A DNA stretch of 64,000 bases from CBDEGU01 sp965238045 (GTDB lineage Bacteria > Acidobacteriota > Terriglobia > Bryobacterales > UBA6623), in contig CBDEGU010000011.1 in the NCBI GenBank assembly GCA_965238045.1, forward strand, positions 558,001 through 622,000, given 5' to 3'. Position numbers and translations under genes: made by a program. Below are positions 54,789 to 64,000 of this stretch, piece after piece. The notes beneath the pieces were generated by a model, which was not told the DNA's origin, ran no database searches, and worked only from the letters and a program-made list of their open reading frames with translations. Position 1 is the stretch's first letter; each line of letters starts with the position of its first letter.

Positions 54789-55673
54789 ATGGACCTTCAG
54801 CAATTACACACATTTAAGACCGTGGTCGATGAGGGCGGGTTTTCGGCCGCCGGACAGAAGCTGTTTCGCAGCCAGCCGGCGGTTTCTCTGGCGCTCAAAA
54901 GGCTGGAGGAGGATCTGGGCGACAAGCTGATCGACCGCTCGTCGAAGCAGCTGGTTCTTACCGACGTCGGCCGGGCTGTCTACGAGTATGCGCGGCGCAT
55001 CGAGGGGCTTGAGGCGGATTTGCGAAATACGATCGCCGGACTGCATGACAAGCGATCGGGGCATCTGACGATCGGAGCGAACGAGTCGACGGCGCTCTAT
55101 TTGCTGCGCTACATCGAGGAGTATCGGAAGCGCTATCCGGGAGTGAACGTCGAGATTCGGCGCAATCTCTCGAGCCGCGTTCCCGAGGCGCTGCTGTTGG
55201 GTTCTCTGGACTTGGGAGCAATCAGCTACGATCCCGGGGATCCGAATCTGCGGGCGGACGTGATTTACAACGATCGTCTGGCCTTCGTGGTTTCCCCGCG
55301 GCACCGGCTGGCCGGGAGCAAGCGGGCGAGCATCGCCGACTTGGGGATGGAGTCGTTCATTGCCCACAATGTCGTTTCTCCGTACCGCAAGAATGTCGTC
55401 GACGCCTTTCGCAAGCACGATGTGCCGCTGCGGATGACGATTGAGATGCCAACGGTCGAAACGATCCGCAAGCTAGTGCAGGCCAATCTTGGGGTGGCGT
55501 TCCTGCCGAAGATGTGCGTGGAAGATGAGATCCAGGCCGGCATGCTGGTCGAGGTTGCGGTGGAAGAAGTGAAGCTGGAGCGCAAGGTGCGGCTGGTCTA
55601 TTCAGCGAAGCGGCGGCTCTCGTACGCGGCGCGGGCGTTCTTGGACGTGGTTCACACCGCCGGCGAGGTTTGA
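54789..55673 (+). CDS. LysR-family transcriptional regulator
   Basis: 294 residues from ATG at 54789. The N-terminal winged helix-turn-helix reads LQQLHTFKTVVDEGGFSAAG and SQPAVSLALKRLEEDLG, and the C-terminal effector domain has the periplasmic-binding fold (LTIGANEST, then LGAISYDPGDPN and VQANLGVAFLPKM). It is divergent from leuA-leuB with an AT-rich palindrome between them, so it probably controls leucine synthesis in response to a pathway intermediate. A longer frame from 54735 lacks family similarity. Confidence 0.9.
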   Translation: MDLQQLHTFKTVVDEGGFSAAGQKLFRSQPAVSLALKRLEEDLGDKLIDRSSKQLVLTDVGRAVYEYARRIEGLEADLRNTIAGLHDKRSGHLTIGANESTALYLLRYIEEYRKRYPGVNVEIRRNLSSRVPEALLLGSLDLGAISYDPGDPNLRADVIYNDRLAFVVSPRHRLAGSKRASIADLGMESFIAHNVVSPYRKNVVDAFRKHDVPLRMTIEMPTVETIRKLVQANLGVAFLPKMCVEDEIQAGMLVEVAVEEVKLERKVRLVYSAKRRLSYAARAFLDVVHTAGEV

Positions 55674-55784
55674 GCGGGGGTGGCGATAGGGCGTTTGCTG
55701 GGGCCACAGGACGACTCTCCAGGCGGTTTTGTCAAGTTCACGGCGGTGGGCGAGAATGCCAGGCATCGCGCCGAGCGCCGCGGC

Positions 55785-57752
55785 TCACTTGGCGCGGTGG
55801 GGCGTTAACTCGTCCCAGAAGCGGTCGAGCTGCGCTTTGACTTGCCGCGCCAAGGCCGGTGGCTGCCGCGCCTCGCCGAAGAACCGCAATTCGGCCTCGG
55901 TCATCCCGGCGGTGGCGCCGGTTTCCTTGACCGCCCACTGTCGATAGCTGAGCACGGCTTCAGCGAAGAGGGCGCCGCGCTCGGCATCGCTCGCCGCCGA
56001 GGCGAAGACGCCGCGATAGAGCGGGGGGAACTCCGCGTGAACAACCTCGGTGCGGCGCGCGGTGGCGCGATTGAGCGAGATCCTCGGGTTGGGTTCCCCC
56101 ACGGCGCCGGCTGTCTTGGCGGCCGCCCATTGCTGCTGTTGAGCGTAAAGACAGCGCAGCAAACTCTGCGGCGCCGGCCCTTTGACCGGATCACCGGCGA
56201 AGGACGGCGTGCCGTAGAGGAACCAGAATAGCGACAGCAGGCGCTCAATCAGCGCATCGCGAACTTGGTGCGCCCGGTCAGCGCCGATACGGTCTCGCGC
56301 CCAGCGGCGGTAGCCGGCCTCGGCCGGGGAGCCGGGCAAGCCCGAGGCTACGCCGAGCGAGTCATGGCGGATGGACGTCATGGCGAAGAATCGAGCTAAG
56401 CCCGCGTCTTCGCCGGCTTTACGATAGCGCTCAAAGATGAGCCGATAGGTCGTGGCCACGTACTCGCTCCAGTCCTGAGGGCCGGTCCTATCCTTGACTT
56501 CGCCCTGCTCATAAAATTCTTCGTAATCGGAGGCGTCGTTCGACATTCTCGGCCAGCGATCTCCGGCTTCGTGCGGATCGGTATGCGATGCTTCTTTCGC
56601 CAAGGCGATCGACTCATGGACGACGTAATGGAACCAGGCTCCGCGACAGGGCCGCATCACATAGAGCGGATGCAACTCATAGTGCTCGTGGTCGGGCGAG
56701 CCGAAGTCCCACGTGTCGTCGTACACATAGGAGCCGAGCATCCATACATGAGCGCCCTCGGGAACGCTTGTGGCGTCGGCCTGGAGACCATCGGCGACGC
56801 GCTCGCGACTCAGCGACCGGCAGGCTTCCACGTGCAGGCCACCATGCTTGATCCGGTTCTTCTCATTCGGCAATCGGAAACCCTCATCGGAGTCATAGAA
56901 GCGATCGAGCTTGATGTTCCAGACCCAGTCGGGGTCGCCGGCGGGCCCGTGCTTCGCTTTGGTCACAACGCCTTCAGCCACTTGATAAGGCCACTTGCGA
57001 TCGTAGCGGCGGAACACCAGAAACGGGTCGTCGCCCTTGTGGGCCTTCTTGGGATTGTGGTCAATCTTTTCCAGCTTCGACGTCAAGAGGGGATGACGGG
57101 AACGAAAGTCTCCCCACACGTCAAGAAAGGGCCGGCCGACGTGAATGCGCACTTGCTTGTCGTGCCCCGGTTGCGAGGCGCTGAAGTGTCTGCCGACATC
57201 AATGCCGGCTTGGGTGAATACGCGCAGGATGTCTTCGCCGGTCTTTTCCGGATCGAGACACATGCGAGGGCCTTCGAAAGCGAATGTGCCGTCCGGGTTG
57301 ACGCCGATCGACGCGGGCTCCTCAAATTGCGGTCCCGAGCGAGCCTCCAGCCGCACGCTCAGCAGCTCGGGATGCAACTCCGAATCAAGGAATGGAATCA
57401 CCTTACCCGAAACTTTCCATATCTGATCGAAGAACCGGAACGAACCCAGCGGTACCTCGGTCAGGCTCGAGGTCGCCCTCACGTTCATGCGGAAATGTTT
57501 CGTGCGCAGGCATCCCCCGGACTGATCACGGCGTCTGATTTCAAGCAACACGTCGGCGCCTTGCAGGTCCGACACCGGGAGGGTGAGTCGAAACTCACCC
57601 CGGTGGGGCAATTTGTCAAAGTCCTTTTCGTCCCGGATCTCGCAGGGTGATCCGGGCCTTTGGAGCAGCAGCTTGACCACGTAACCGCCCGCCGAAAGTT
57701 GGCTGTCTTTGGTCTTGGAGAGTCGATAGGTAAAGCGAATCGTCGGCACCAC
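55785..57752 (-). CDS. Large protein of unknown function, last gene of the GMC operon
   Basis: 655 residues, no signal peptide. The first 130 look beta-rich (VPTIRFTYRLSKTKDSQLSAG, GEFRLTLPVSDLQGADVLLEI). A central region carries WMLGSYVYDDTWDFGSPDHE and HYVVHESIALAKEASHTDPH, with many His and Asp residues that could bind metal. The C-terminal part is helical (RAHQVRDALIERLLSLFWFL). I recognise no family. It is encoded downstream of the small membrane protein and the GMC/hydrolase genes on the same strand, 61 bases from the former. Confidence 0.6.
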   Translation of the reverse strand: MVPTIRFTYRLSKTKDSQLSAGGYVVKLLLQRPGSPCEIRDEKDFDKLPHRGEFRLTLPVSDLQGADVLLEIRRRDQSGGCLRTKHFRMNVRATSSLTEVPLGSFRFFDQIWKVSGKVIPFLDSELHPELLSVRLEARSGPQFEEPASIGVNPDGTFAFEGPRMCLDPEKTGEDILRVFTQAGIDVGRHFSASQPGHDKQVRIHVGRPFLDVWGDFRSRHPLLTSKLEKIDHNPKKAHKGDDPFLVFRRYDRKWPYQVAEGVVTKAKHGPAGDPDWVWNIKLDRFYDSDEGFRLPNEKNRIKHGGLHVEACRSLSRERVADGLQADATSVPEGAHVWMLGSYVYDDTWDFGSPDHEHYELHPLYVMRPCRGAWFHYVVHESIALAKEASHTDPHEAGDRWPRMSNDASDYEEFYEQGEVKDRTGPQDWSEYVATTYRLIFERYRKAGEDAGLARFFAMTSIRHDSLGVASGLPGSPAEAGYRRWARDRIGADRAHQVRDALIERLLSLFWFLYGTPSFAGDPVKGPAPQSLLRCLYAQQQQWAAAKTAGAVGEPNPRISLNRATARRTEVVHAEFPPLYRGVFASAASDAERGALFAEAVLSYRQWAVKETGATAGMTEAELRFFGEARQPPALARQVKAQLDRFWDELTPHRAK

Positions 57753-57813
57753 TACCTCCCGCGAATCCTAGCCCGCATCTCTCACCCCCTGGCGACCGAA
57801 CACGCGAGGGTTG

Positions 57814-58041
57814 CTATTTCCCGAGAACAGTACCGCCCCCGGCGTTCGTCCGAGCGGCGGCGCCTCGCCATTTCGTGGCCAATGCGTCGAAGGCGGCCCA
57901 GGTCGCCAAGAAGGCGAGGCACTCGAACGTAAAACTGTGGAACTTGTAGAACAACTCCGCGACCACCATGGCCGCGCCGACGCTGGGAAGCTGTTGCCGG
58001 ACGAAGGATTGTCGTCCCAGTGTGCGAATCAACGTATACAT
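57814..58041 (-). CDS. Small protein of unknown function
   Basis: 75 residues from ATG at 58039-58041, preceded by GGAGAAAACCG, a strong ribosome binding site that makes it a likely real gene. The sequence (TLIRTLGRQSFVRQQLPSVG, then AAMVVAELFYKFHSFTFECL) has one or two moderately hydrophobic helices in residues 22-50. It lies between two unknown genes of the GMC operon. No family is recognised. Confidence 0.55.
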   Translation of the reverse strand: MYTLIRTLGRQSFVRQQLPSVGAAMVVAELFYKFHSFTFECLAFLATWAAFDALATKWRGAAARTNAGGGTVLGK

Positions 58042-58135
58042 CGGTTTTCTCCTCTGCATTGGCCAAACTTGCCGGCACCGGTGAAGGGCGCTTTCTCGAA
58101 TGCAACACCGGCGAACACTCGCCCAATTCGGAAGC

Positions 58136-59604
58136 TCATGCGCCCTCTCCCCACATCGCCGCGTGTTCGGCCTGGCGGCGGAACTGCTTCGGGTCGTAGA
58201 ACTTTTCGTAGTACTCGATCTCAAGGTGTGAAAATTGCACCCAGACACCGGGCAGGTGAAAAGCGTCGACATGGGCGGGGAAGCGTCCGTAGGTGTCGTA
58301 GATGTAGTTACAGATGTCCTTGAGATACTGGATCGCCTTGGGTGAGTAGGGCTCGGCGTTGTCGAGGAATTCCTTGGCCCGCTCAGGCGAGTTGTAGGAC
58401 ATGGCGAAGATTTCCTTCTCGCCGTATGCGCCCTCGGCGCCGTATTTTTCCTCGAGCATGCGGTCCACCATCTCGTCCATCGAGCTGACGTAGGGCGGGC
58501 AGAGCGCCTCCAAGACTCCGTCGATACCGACGGGGTTGGGCAGGGGGGCCGGAACCGGCGGCCAAGTCCTCCACTTCTTCTTGGGCTCGTGCATGCGGAA
58601 GCCGAGGCCGAGCATGCCTTTCGCCTCGTCGCGTTCGAAAATATAGGGCGGAAAGATCGAGGCGTGGATCCAGGCGCCCAGTCCCATGGCCTGACCCAGG
58701 AGCATGAGGTTTTGCAGATGCAGAACCGCTTCATAGTCGAGCCGCCAGGCGTGGCCGATCCCGAGAGGGGCGACGATGTCGGGATTGGTGAACCCGCTGC
58801 GAGCCCACTCGATGCCGCCTGCCGGCTGATAGGGAATCTTTCTGCCCAAGAGGCCCAGGCCCGAGGCGACCCATGCCCCGAACTCGGTTAGGCTCTTGGG
58901 ACGGAACTTCCGCCAGTCATCGACAAACGTCGGCCGCTCGCCGTCGGGCTCCGAGAGCAGGTTGAGCATGATGTTGAGCATGCCGCGGGTGCAGTCGACG
59001 ATGGGCATCAGCAGCGTCGTGCCCGGGACGTTGGAGAGCTGCTTATTCCAGACATGGTAGTAGGGGAAACGGCGGGGAACTCGAGCCGCTCCGGGTAGAG
59101 ATGAACCTTGACGGCCGTGGCGGCCGCGATCCAATCGGCGGCGGTCCAATCTTGCCGATTGGGAGGGAAGTCTTCGAGCACGGCGAGGCCGGCGCGTCCT
59201 TTGAGACTTTTGAGCAACCAGACGCCTTCGTCGTTGATCATGAAAAACGAAGTGGCCTGGGCGTTGTCGGGGCTGCTCGCGGCGCGGCCGAGCACGTTGA
59301 TGAACGGGGTTCCGAGTTCTTTTCCGCCGCCGGCGGTGCGCAATGGCCCGTCATGCTGAGTCACGCCGGTGATGCCGGTCGAGACGATGAGCAGGGCCTC
59401 TTCGAGCTTGCTCAGCGGCTCGGGCTGGTTGGCGCTTTGGTGGCTGAGACCGGCAGCGTCAATGGAGACGCCGCGAGCCACCCGCCGGGTCCTGCGCTCG
59501 GTGATCGCCGAGAGCAGCGGATAGCTGAAAAGCTGCTTGAGGCCCGGGTGAGTATGACCGTCAGGTGAGGGCACCGGCCGGGCGCCGGCATCGCCGTCGC
59601 TCAT
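58136..59604 (-). pseudogene. Unknown protein partner of the GMC/hydrolase, interrupted by a frameshift
   Basis: Two frames together make one protein of about 488 residues. The first runs from ATG at 59604 (DGDAGARPVPSPDGHTHPGL, then GTPFINVLGRAASSPDNAQA and SFFMINDEGVWLL) to about 59075. The second continues from there (RRFPYYHVWNKQLSNVPGTT) to the stop at 58136. The join falls in a run of four C; five would restore GAG TTC CCC CGC CGT. The downstream half is well formed (MLEEKYGAEGAYGEKEI, HVDAFHLPGVWVQFSHLE). The start overlaps the GMC gene's stop by four bases. Function unknown. Confidence 0.7.
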
Positions 59605-62600
59605 TGGGCCCCCCCCGCGCCGGCGCCGACCGCGATGGTGTGACGCCGGGGTTGATTGAACACGTTGAGTTGGGCGACGAGATCGGGAAAGATGTCGGTG
59701 GCCGCGTTTTCACCGATGAAGAAATCCATATGCGCGTAGGTGGGATAGGTGATCATCTGGTAGAGCGTCGCATCGTTGCGGGCGCACAACGTGCGCAGAG
59801 TCTGTCGCGATCCCTCTGGCAGAAACAGGTGATTCTGGGCGCCGTGAATGAGCGTGATCGGGATGGCCAACCGCTCGACGTGCGGCAGGTAGACGTCCTT
59901 GCCCTCGGCGTTGAGGATCTTGCCCTTCCTGACCAGCATCGCTATATGCTGGAACGAGGCAAGATTGGCCTCGCCGAAGACCTCCTGCATCGCCGCGTGC
60001 GTGGCCGCGTTGAGGTTATCGTGCTTGTAGACCTCGCCGTAGAGGAGCTGGATGCGCCGTTCGGTCGGGCTCTTGAAACGACCGCGTGTCGGGTAGATGT
60101 TGAGCACCGCGTCGGTGAGACGATCGAGCCAATTGGAGCTGTCGAAATCGGTGGTCAACGTATCGACTCCCAGCGCTGAGAGCACCGAAGCAATCCGGGT
60201 CCCGGCGCGGAACTCATTGAGGGGAGGCGATAGCGGATAGAACGCCAGTTGCGAGCAAATCGCCGAGCGAATCTTGCCCTCGAGCTTGCCGGCCAACATG
60301 CTCATGATGAAGGTCATCGAGCCGACGCAGTGGACGAGCATTTGCACGTCGCCGGCCCCGGTTTCCGCCAAAACTTTGTCGACAGCCGCCGGGTAGTCCT
60401 TCGTAGCGATGTCGTCGAGAGTGAATTGCGTCGTAGCCGAGGCTAACTCCGGGGAGGCGCGATAATCCAGCAGCCATACGTCGTAGCCATGTGCGTAGAG
60501 AAACTCCGGCAGGTTGGTTTCGATCGTGTCGATGCTGAACGCCAGACTGCTGGTTCCGAAGCCGGGCGAGAGTATGACCGGGCCCTTGCCGCCTCCCCGG
60601 TAGCGCGTGAGCTTGAGCGTGACGCCGTCTTCAGTCTGAAACAAGTGAAGCTCGGGAGCCGCCATGCGCAAAGGGCGTTTGACACGCGGCAGCGGATGGG
60701 AATCGAAGGCGCTCTTTTTGGCCAAGACCCCGCCGTAGACCTCGAACAGTTGCCGGTTGAAGAAATTGCCGAAGTCGACGACGGCCTTGAGACGCTCGGC
60801 GTCGTCCTTGGCGTAGGTGACCTGCATCGTCGTCATCTGGATCATGAAATCCTGGGGCTTGATATCGAGAATTCCCTTGCCTATCACCGGGCTATCCGTG
60901 CCGTCGCCGTCGAAGACCGTGATGTAGAGCGTGGTCGTGTCTTTCCACAGGTCCGGACCCGGGTCGTTGCGCACGACCTTAAATCCGTAGAAAAAGAAGG
61001 TGCGGCCCTGCTCGGAGGTCATCTTCATGCTGTATTTCATCAGCCGAGTGTCGGGGTGCTCGGGATCTTCAATGAGCAGTTGGAACACTCCCTGCGTGAC
61101 GGTCAACGGCTCGGGCGAGAGAGCCGGCGCGACGACAGTGCCGATGGCGCGGGCTTGATGCTCCGGTTCCTGGATCATCGCTTCGAGGTTGTCGGAGATG
61201 ATGGTCAGAATGAACTGGAACGGAGAATCGTCGGCCTGGCCGCGCCGAAAAGCGGCCTCGAAGTCGGATGTCTCTTCGGTGGACAGGAAGCCCTTCATCG
61301 TCTCGGTGAAGCGAATGCCGAGGGTGTGCAGCCGGGGTGGCTCCGGGGGTGCCTCGGAGGGCAGCGAGTAGTTGATCGTCCATGCGCGGTCCTCGGCGAT
61401 CAGGGCGCAGCAACGCTCAGTAAGGGCCGAGATCGTGAGCAGAGGGTTGACGCCGAGAGCGCGAGGGACGACCGAGCCATCCGAGACATAGAGGTTCTCG
61501 TAGACGGCGTCGCCCTGCTCGCCGAGGAAGACCTGCCCCCTATGGTTGACAACTCCTCGAGCGGCGTCTTCGGCCATCCCGCAGCCGCCCAGCGGGTGAA
61601 CCGTCGTCAGATTGTGATCGGTCGACTCCGACCAAGCCGGATTTCGAACATAGGTTCCGCCCAAGGGCTTGGTGGCCTGGTGAAGCCTCTCGCTGATAGT
61701 GGTGAAGATTTGCTGTTCGCCGACGCCGGGCCAGTTGATTCTGAGACGATCGTCCTCGAGCTTCATCTCTCCTTGCGCATCGTCGTGGGCCATGACGAGA
61801 TACGTCTGGGTGTTGTCGATCGCGCCGTGATAGGGGCCTTGCACAAGGCTTTCTAGCTCACGCAAGCTCTCTTGGACGGAATCGCCCAAGTCGGTGTCTT
61901 TGCCGAAGAGTTTCGCCGCGCTCGACAGACCGAGCGGCAACAGGTCGGCGAAACCGCCGGCGAGGGAGCCCTCCTCAATGATCAGACCGTCCTCGAGCGC
62001 GCCCGACTCGCGTGAGTCGATGACGCCGGTGATTGTCGGGCCGACCGCCTCGCGACCCTCGGGTGGGCGGTGTCCGTGGCCGACGCCGTTGATCTCGCGG
62101 TCGCTGTTGTAAGAGAAAGCGAGAAAATCGCCGTTGCCTGTGAAACCCTTGCCGACTCGCTTCGACAGCGCCAGGCCAGCGCCGCCGGAGCGAAGCAGAA
62201 TCTCGGTCGAACCCAGCGAGCCCGCCGCCAAGATCACGAGATCGGCCCGGATCGTCATCGTCGGCGCCTTGAAGCCCTCGCGGCCCGAATCAAGAAGCTG
62301 ATAATGGATCACCCAACTCGCATTCTCCCGCTCAAGACGGCGGACATCAATTTGTGTGAATATCTGGGCGCCGTGATTGACCGCGTCGGGCAAGTAGTTC
62401 ATCATCAGCGTGTTTTTGGCTGAGTAATTGCATCCGGTGAGGCAGTCTCCGCAGCGCGTGCAGGCGTGCTGCTCCACGCCGACGTGGTTGGTGCCGTCCA
62501 CGAAATTGACGTTAATCGGGGGTCGATAGAACTTTCCTTCCAGCACGCTCGCCGAGTCTTTGAGCGCTTGCAGTTTCTCGAGTGGCTCGTAATCATCATC

Positions 62601-63050
62601 TTGATAGGGCGTGGCCTTGAGCATTTCGAGCGCCCGCTCCGCTCCTTCCCTGAGCTTCGTGCCGATATCGTCGCGCAAGGCTTGGGGCCAACTCGAGTGG
62701 TCGATGGCGCGCGGGTCGGCTGCGAGGCTGACGTTGGCGTTTACCAGCGAAGTGCCGCCGAGACCGCATCCCTTCAAGACGTTGATATGGTCGTTCATGC
62801 GCATGTCATAGAGGCTGGAGCGAGATCCCAGGTGAGCCTTCGGTGTGTCGATTTGGGTTTCCGCGAGAACCTTCGAACTCGTGTCGGGAAACTCGCCGGG
62901 AATGAACTCTCGGCCCTTCTCGATCAGGCAAACTTGCTGGCCCGCGCGCGCGAGCCGGGAGGCGGCGATCGCGCCTCCGTATCCGGAGCCGATCACGACT
63001 ACGTCGTAGCGGGGTTGGATCTCTTCGATGGGGGATGACAGACGATGCAT
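59601..63050 (-). CDS. GMC oxidoreductase fused to an alpha/beta hydrolase
   Basis: 1149 residues. The N-terminal part (about 1-560) is a GMC flavoenzyme of the cholesterol-oxidase type, with VVVIGSGYGGAIAASRLARA binding FAD (GSGYGG at 21-26), a Cys cluster CTRCGDCLTGC near 196-206, and HPLGGCGMAEDAARGVVNHR with the catalytic His. A middle domain (about 570-780) has TFFFYGFKVVRNDPGPDLWKD. The last 350 residues are an alpha/beta hydrolase with LSPGFGTSSLAF, the elbow-like VHCVGSMTF and a final HM in YAHMDFF. It probably oxidises a sterol- or lipid-like alcohol and hydrolyses an ester. First gene of the operon; the stop overlaps the next start. Confidence 0.88.
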   Translation of the reverse strand: MHRLSSPIEEIQPRYDVVVIGSGYGGAIAASRLARAGQQVCLIEKGREFIPGEFPDTSSKVLAETQIDTPKAHLGSRSSLYDMRMNDHINVLKGCGLGGTSLVNANVSLAADPRAIDHSSWPQALRDDIGTKLREGAERALEMLKATPYQDDDYEPLEKLQALKDSASVLEGKFYRPPINVNFVDGTNHVGVEQHACTRCGDCLTGCNYSAKNTLMMNYLPDAVNHGAQIFTQIDVRRLERENASWVIHYQLLDSGREGFKAPTMTIRADLVILAAGSLGSTEILLRSGGAGLALSKRVGKGFTGNGDFLAFSYNSDREINGVGHGHRPPEGREAVGPTITGVIDSRESGALEDGLIIEEGSLAGGFADLLPLGLSSAAKLFGKDTDLGDSVQESLRELESLVQGPYHGAIDNTQTYLVMAHDDAQGEMKLEDDRLRINWPGVGEQQIFTTISERLHQATKPLGGTYVRNPAWSESTDHNLTTVHPLGGCGMAEDAARGVVNHRGQVFLGEQGDAVYENLYVSDGSVVPRALGVNPLLTISALTERCCALIAEDRAWTINYSLPSEAPPEPPRLHTLGIRFTETMKGFLSTEETSDFEAAFRRGQADDSPFQFILTIISDNLEAMIQEPEHQARAIGTVVAPALSPEPLTVTQGVFQLLIEDPEHPDTRLMKYSMKMTSEQGRTFFFYGFKVVRNDPGPDLWKDTTTLYITVFDGDGTDSPVIGKGILDIKPQDFMIQMTTMQVTYAKDDAERLKAVVDFGNFFNRQLFEVYGGVLAKKSAFDSHPLPRVKRPLRMAAPELHLFQTEDGVTLKLTRYRGGGKGPVILSPGFGTSSLAFSIDTIETNLPEFLYAHGYDVWLLDYRASPELASATTQFTLDDIATKDYPAAVDKVLAETGAGDVQMLVHCVGSMTFIMSMLAGKLEGKIRSAICSQLAFYPLSPPLNEFRAGTRIASVLSALGVDTLTTDFDSSNWLDRLTDAVLNIYPTRGRFKSPTERRIQLLYGEVYKHDNLNAATHAAMQEVFGEANLASFQHIAMLVRKGKILNAEGKDVYLPHVERLAIPITLIHGAQNHLFLPEGSRQTLRTLCARNDATLYQMITYPTYAHMDFFIGENAATDIFPDLVAQLNVFNQPRRHTIAVGAGAGGAQ

Positions 63051-63298
63051 GAATCACCTCGGCTCGCTGCTTGAGAAATCAGGCGAAATAGGATGCTAGG
63101 CAATGAGTATGCGTGCTGTTTTCGTAAATATCAACAGTTGTTTTCAAATAAGTGCAAATACCGTTCCGCCGGTGGGCGCCAGGGATCGATCATACGCTCA
63201 CAGACATTGATTGAGTGGGCTGAACGGCGCTCCGGCCGTCGCTGCCCGATGCGAAACTTTCTTGGAGGCGAAAGCTGTTGATCCTCGCCCAGGCAACG
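63051..63298. other. Upstream region of the GMC operon
   Basis: About 250 bases, locally AT-richer near 63100-63150. It should contain the operon promoter. I see no clear box and no gene. Confidence 0.3.
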
Positions 63299-63421
63299 CT
63301 ACCCGCTGGGCAGCGGGCGCTTCAACAAGTCTTCGTCTTGAAACATGCTCCAGACGCTGAGGACTTTGAGGCGTTCCGTCTCGTAGCTGTCGATCAAGAA
63401 TTGGTAGCGCATGTAATCCAT
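63299..63421 (-). pseudogene. DinB-family protein remnant
   Basis: A 40-codon frame reading MRYQFLIDSYETERLKVLSV followed by WSMFQDEDLLKRP and a stop. This is the usual N-terminus of a group of DinB-like proteins in Acidobacteriota (full length about 170-200 residues). The rest is absent, so it is a 5' fragment. It follows the PNPOx-like gene on the same strand. Confidence 0.45.
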
Positions 63422-63479
63422 CCTTCGCGTTCGCCGCACTTCTTCTTGCGCTTGCTTCGTGAGCTTGCTTTGGGGCTTG

Positions 63480-64000
63480 TCAGGTGACAGTTACTGACAA
63501 TTTCACGTCGTCTTCCGCGGGGCTCTCGGATCCGCCGCCCGATCCCCTGTCCGCTGCATTCACTTTCGTTTCCGCCGCCCTGAGACGATCTTCAAGGTCA
63601 TTATTGCGGCTTTCAAGCTCGGAGATGCGATCGCGAAGCTGTTGGACGGCGGGCTCAAACTCTTCCGGCGTGAATCGTGGCTGGATATGCTGCGTACAGT
63701 TCACATCCCAAGCCTTGAGGTGGAAGACCAGAACACGCTCCGGCCGCGCTTGGTAATCGCTGCCGGATACTCGCGAGAGAAGCGCGGGATCGTCTTCGAC
63801 AAACTCCGCCGTGCCCCAGATTTTGATCCGATGCCGGTTGGGGTAGTCCATCAAGAAGATGAAAGCCTTGTTGTTCTCGGTCAGGTTTCCCAGCGAGATG
63901 TATTGGGCGTTGCCAGTGTAATCGGCAATCGCCAGCGTGCGCCCGTCGAGTACCTTCAGAAAGCCCTTCGGTCCGCCACGATGCTGAATGTAGGGCTGAC
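63480..64000 (-). CDS. Pyridoxamine 5'-phosphate oxidase-like flavin protein, 5' end outside window
   Basis: The frame is open from the right edge to the stop at 63480 (about 173 codons), although the first Met inside the window is only at 63854. It reads GGPKGFLKVLDGRTLAIADY, then TGNAQYISLGNLTENNKAF and MDYPNRHRIKIWGTAEFVED, the FMN-binding split-barrel pattern of PNPOx-like proteins. The C-terminal 60 residues are a coiled coil (VQQLRDRISELESRNNDLED) and a Ser/Gly tail. Such proteins reduce or oxidise small substrates with FMN or F420; the role here is unknown. Confidence 0.78.
   Translation of the reverse strand, partial: QPYIQHRGGPKGFLKVLDGRTLAIADYTGNAQYISLGNLTENNKAFIFLMDYPNRHRIKIWGTAEFVEDDPALLSRVSGSDYQARPERVLVFHLKAWDVNCTQHIQPRFTPEEFEPAVQQLRDRISELESRNNDLEDRLRAAETKVNAADRGSGGGSESPAEDDVKLSVTVT

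Overview
The window is high-GC bacterial chromosome, most like an Acidobacteriota genome of the Solibacter/Bryobacter type. This is an inference from content: a planctomycete-type cytochrome protein (PSCyt1-DUF1549-DUF1553) beside a DUF1501 protein, PD40/TolB-type proteins, a Ser/Thr kinase, DUF1080 and Gfo/Idh/MocA proteins with Tat signals, and a multihaem cytochrome with TPRs. No rRNA gene is present to confirm it.

Layout. 1-2.2 kb is the integrase end of an integrated element (HTH/excisionase-like start, unknown gene, tyrosine recombinase), next to a beta-propeller gene lacking its N-terminus. 4.2-7.5 kb has a penicillin-binding transpeptidase and mutL. 7.5-24 kb is a minus-strand block of secreted and membrane catabolic proteins (DUF1501, PSCyt1/DUF1549/DUF1553, enolase-family protein, seven-haem cytochrome, SGNH hydrolase, TPR membrane protein). 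It is broken at 12.5-17.7 kb by a repeat-rich scar holding three IS1595-family copies, an IS630 remnant with a related MITE, and a DUF5677-like gene split twice by insertion sequences. 24.3-35.9 kb is mostly housekeeping: Kir-type channel, hydrolase, yajQ, receiver protein, bamD, rpe, rsmB, then an anti-sigma/STAS pair and an Mla/MCE transport operon on the other strand. 36-39.3 kb has a DUF1080 lipoprotein, a sugar isomerase-like protein and the Ric iron-sulfur repair protein behind a CRP/FNR-type palindrome. 39.6-48.8 kb is a second accessory zone: two tRNAs, a truncated kinase abutting a truncated glycosyltransferase, IS3 and IS21 remnants, a fourth IS1595 copy, a G/T-biased repeat tract and a large bacterial Roco (LRR-Roc-COR) protein. 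49-55.7 kb has an oxidoreductase and leuA-leuB with a divergent LysR regulator. 55.8-63 kb is a four-gene minus-strand operon around a GMC oxidoreductase/alpha-beta-hydrolase fusion. The right edge has a DinB-like remnant and a partial PNPOx-like gene.

Most notable observations: (1) a 110-bp palindromic repeat in four full copies, one lying inside the open reading frame of the DUF1549 protein and always open in the same frame, much like Rickettsia palindromic elements; (2) four IS1595 copies with perfect 8-bp target duplications, two of which can be removed on paper to restore one continuous gene; (3) the GMC/hydrolase operon with two partner proteins of no recognised family; (4) single-base lesions (an in-frame TAG in a TPR protein and a lost C in a C-run) that are either real decay or assembly errors.
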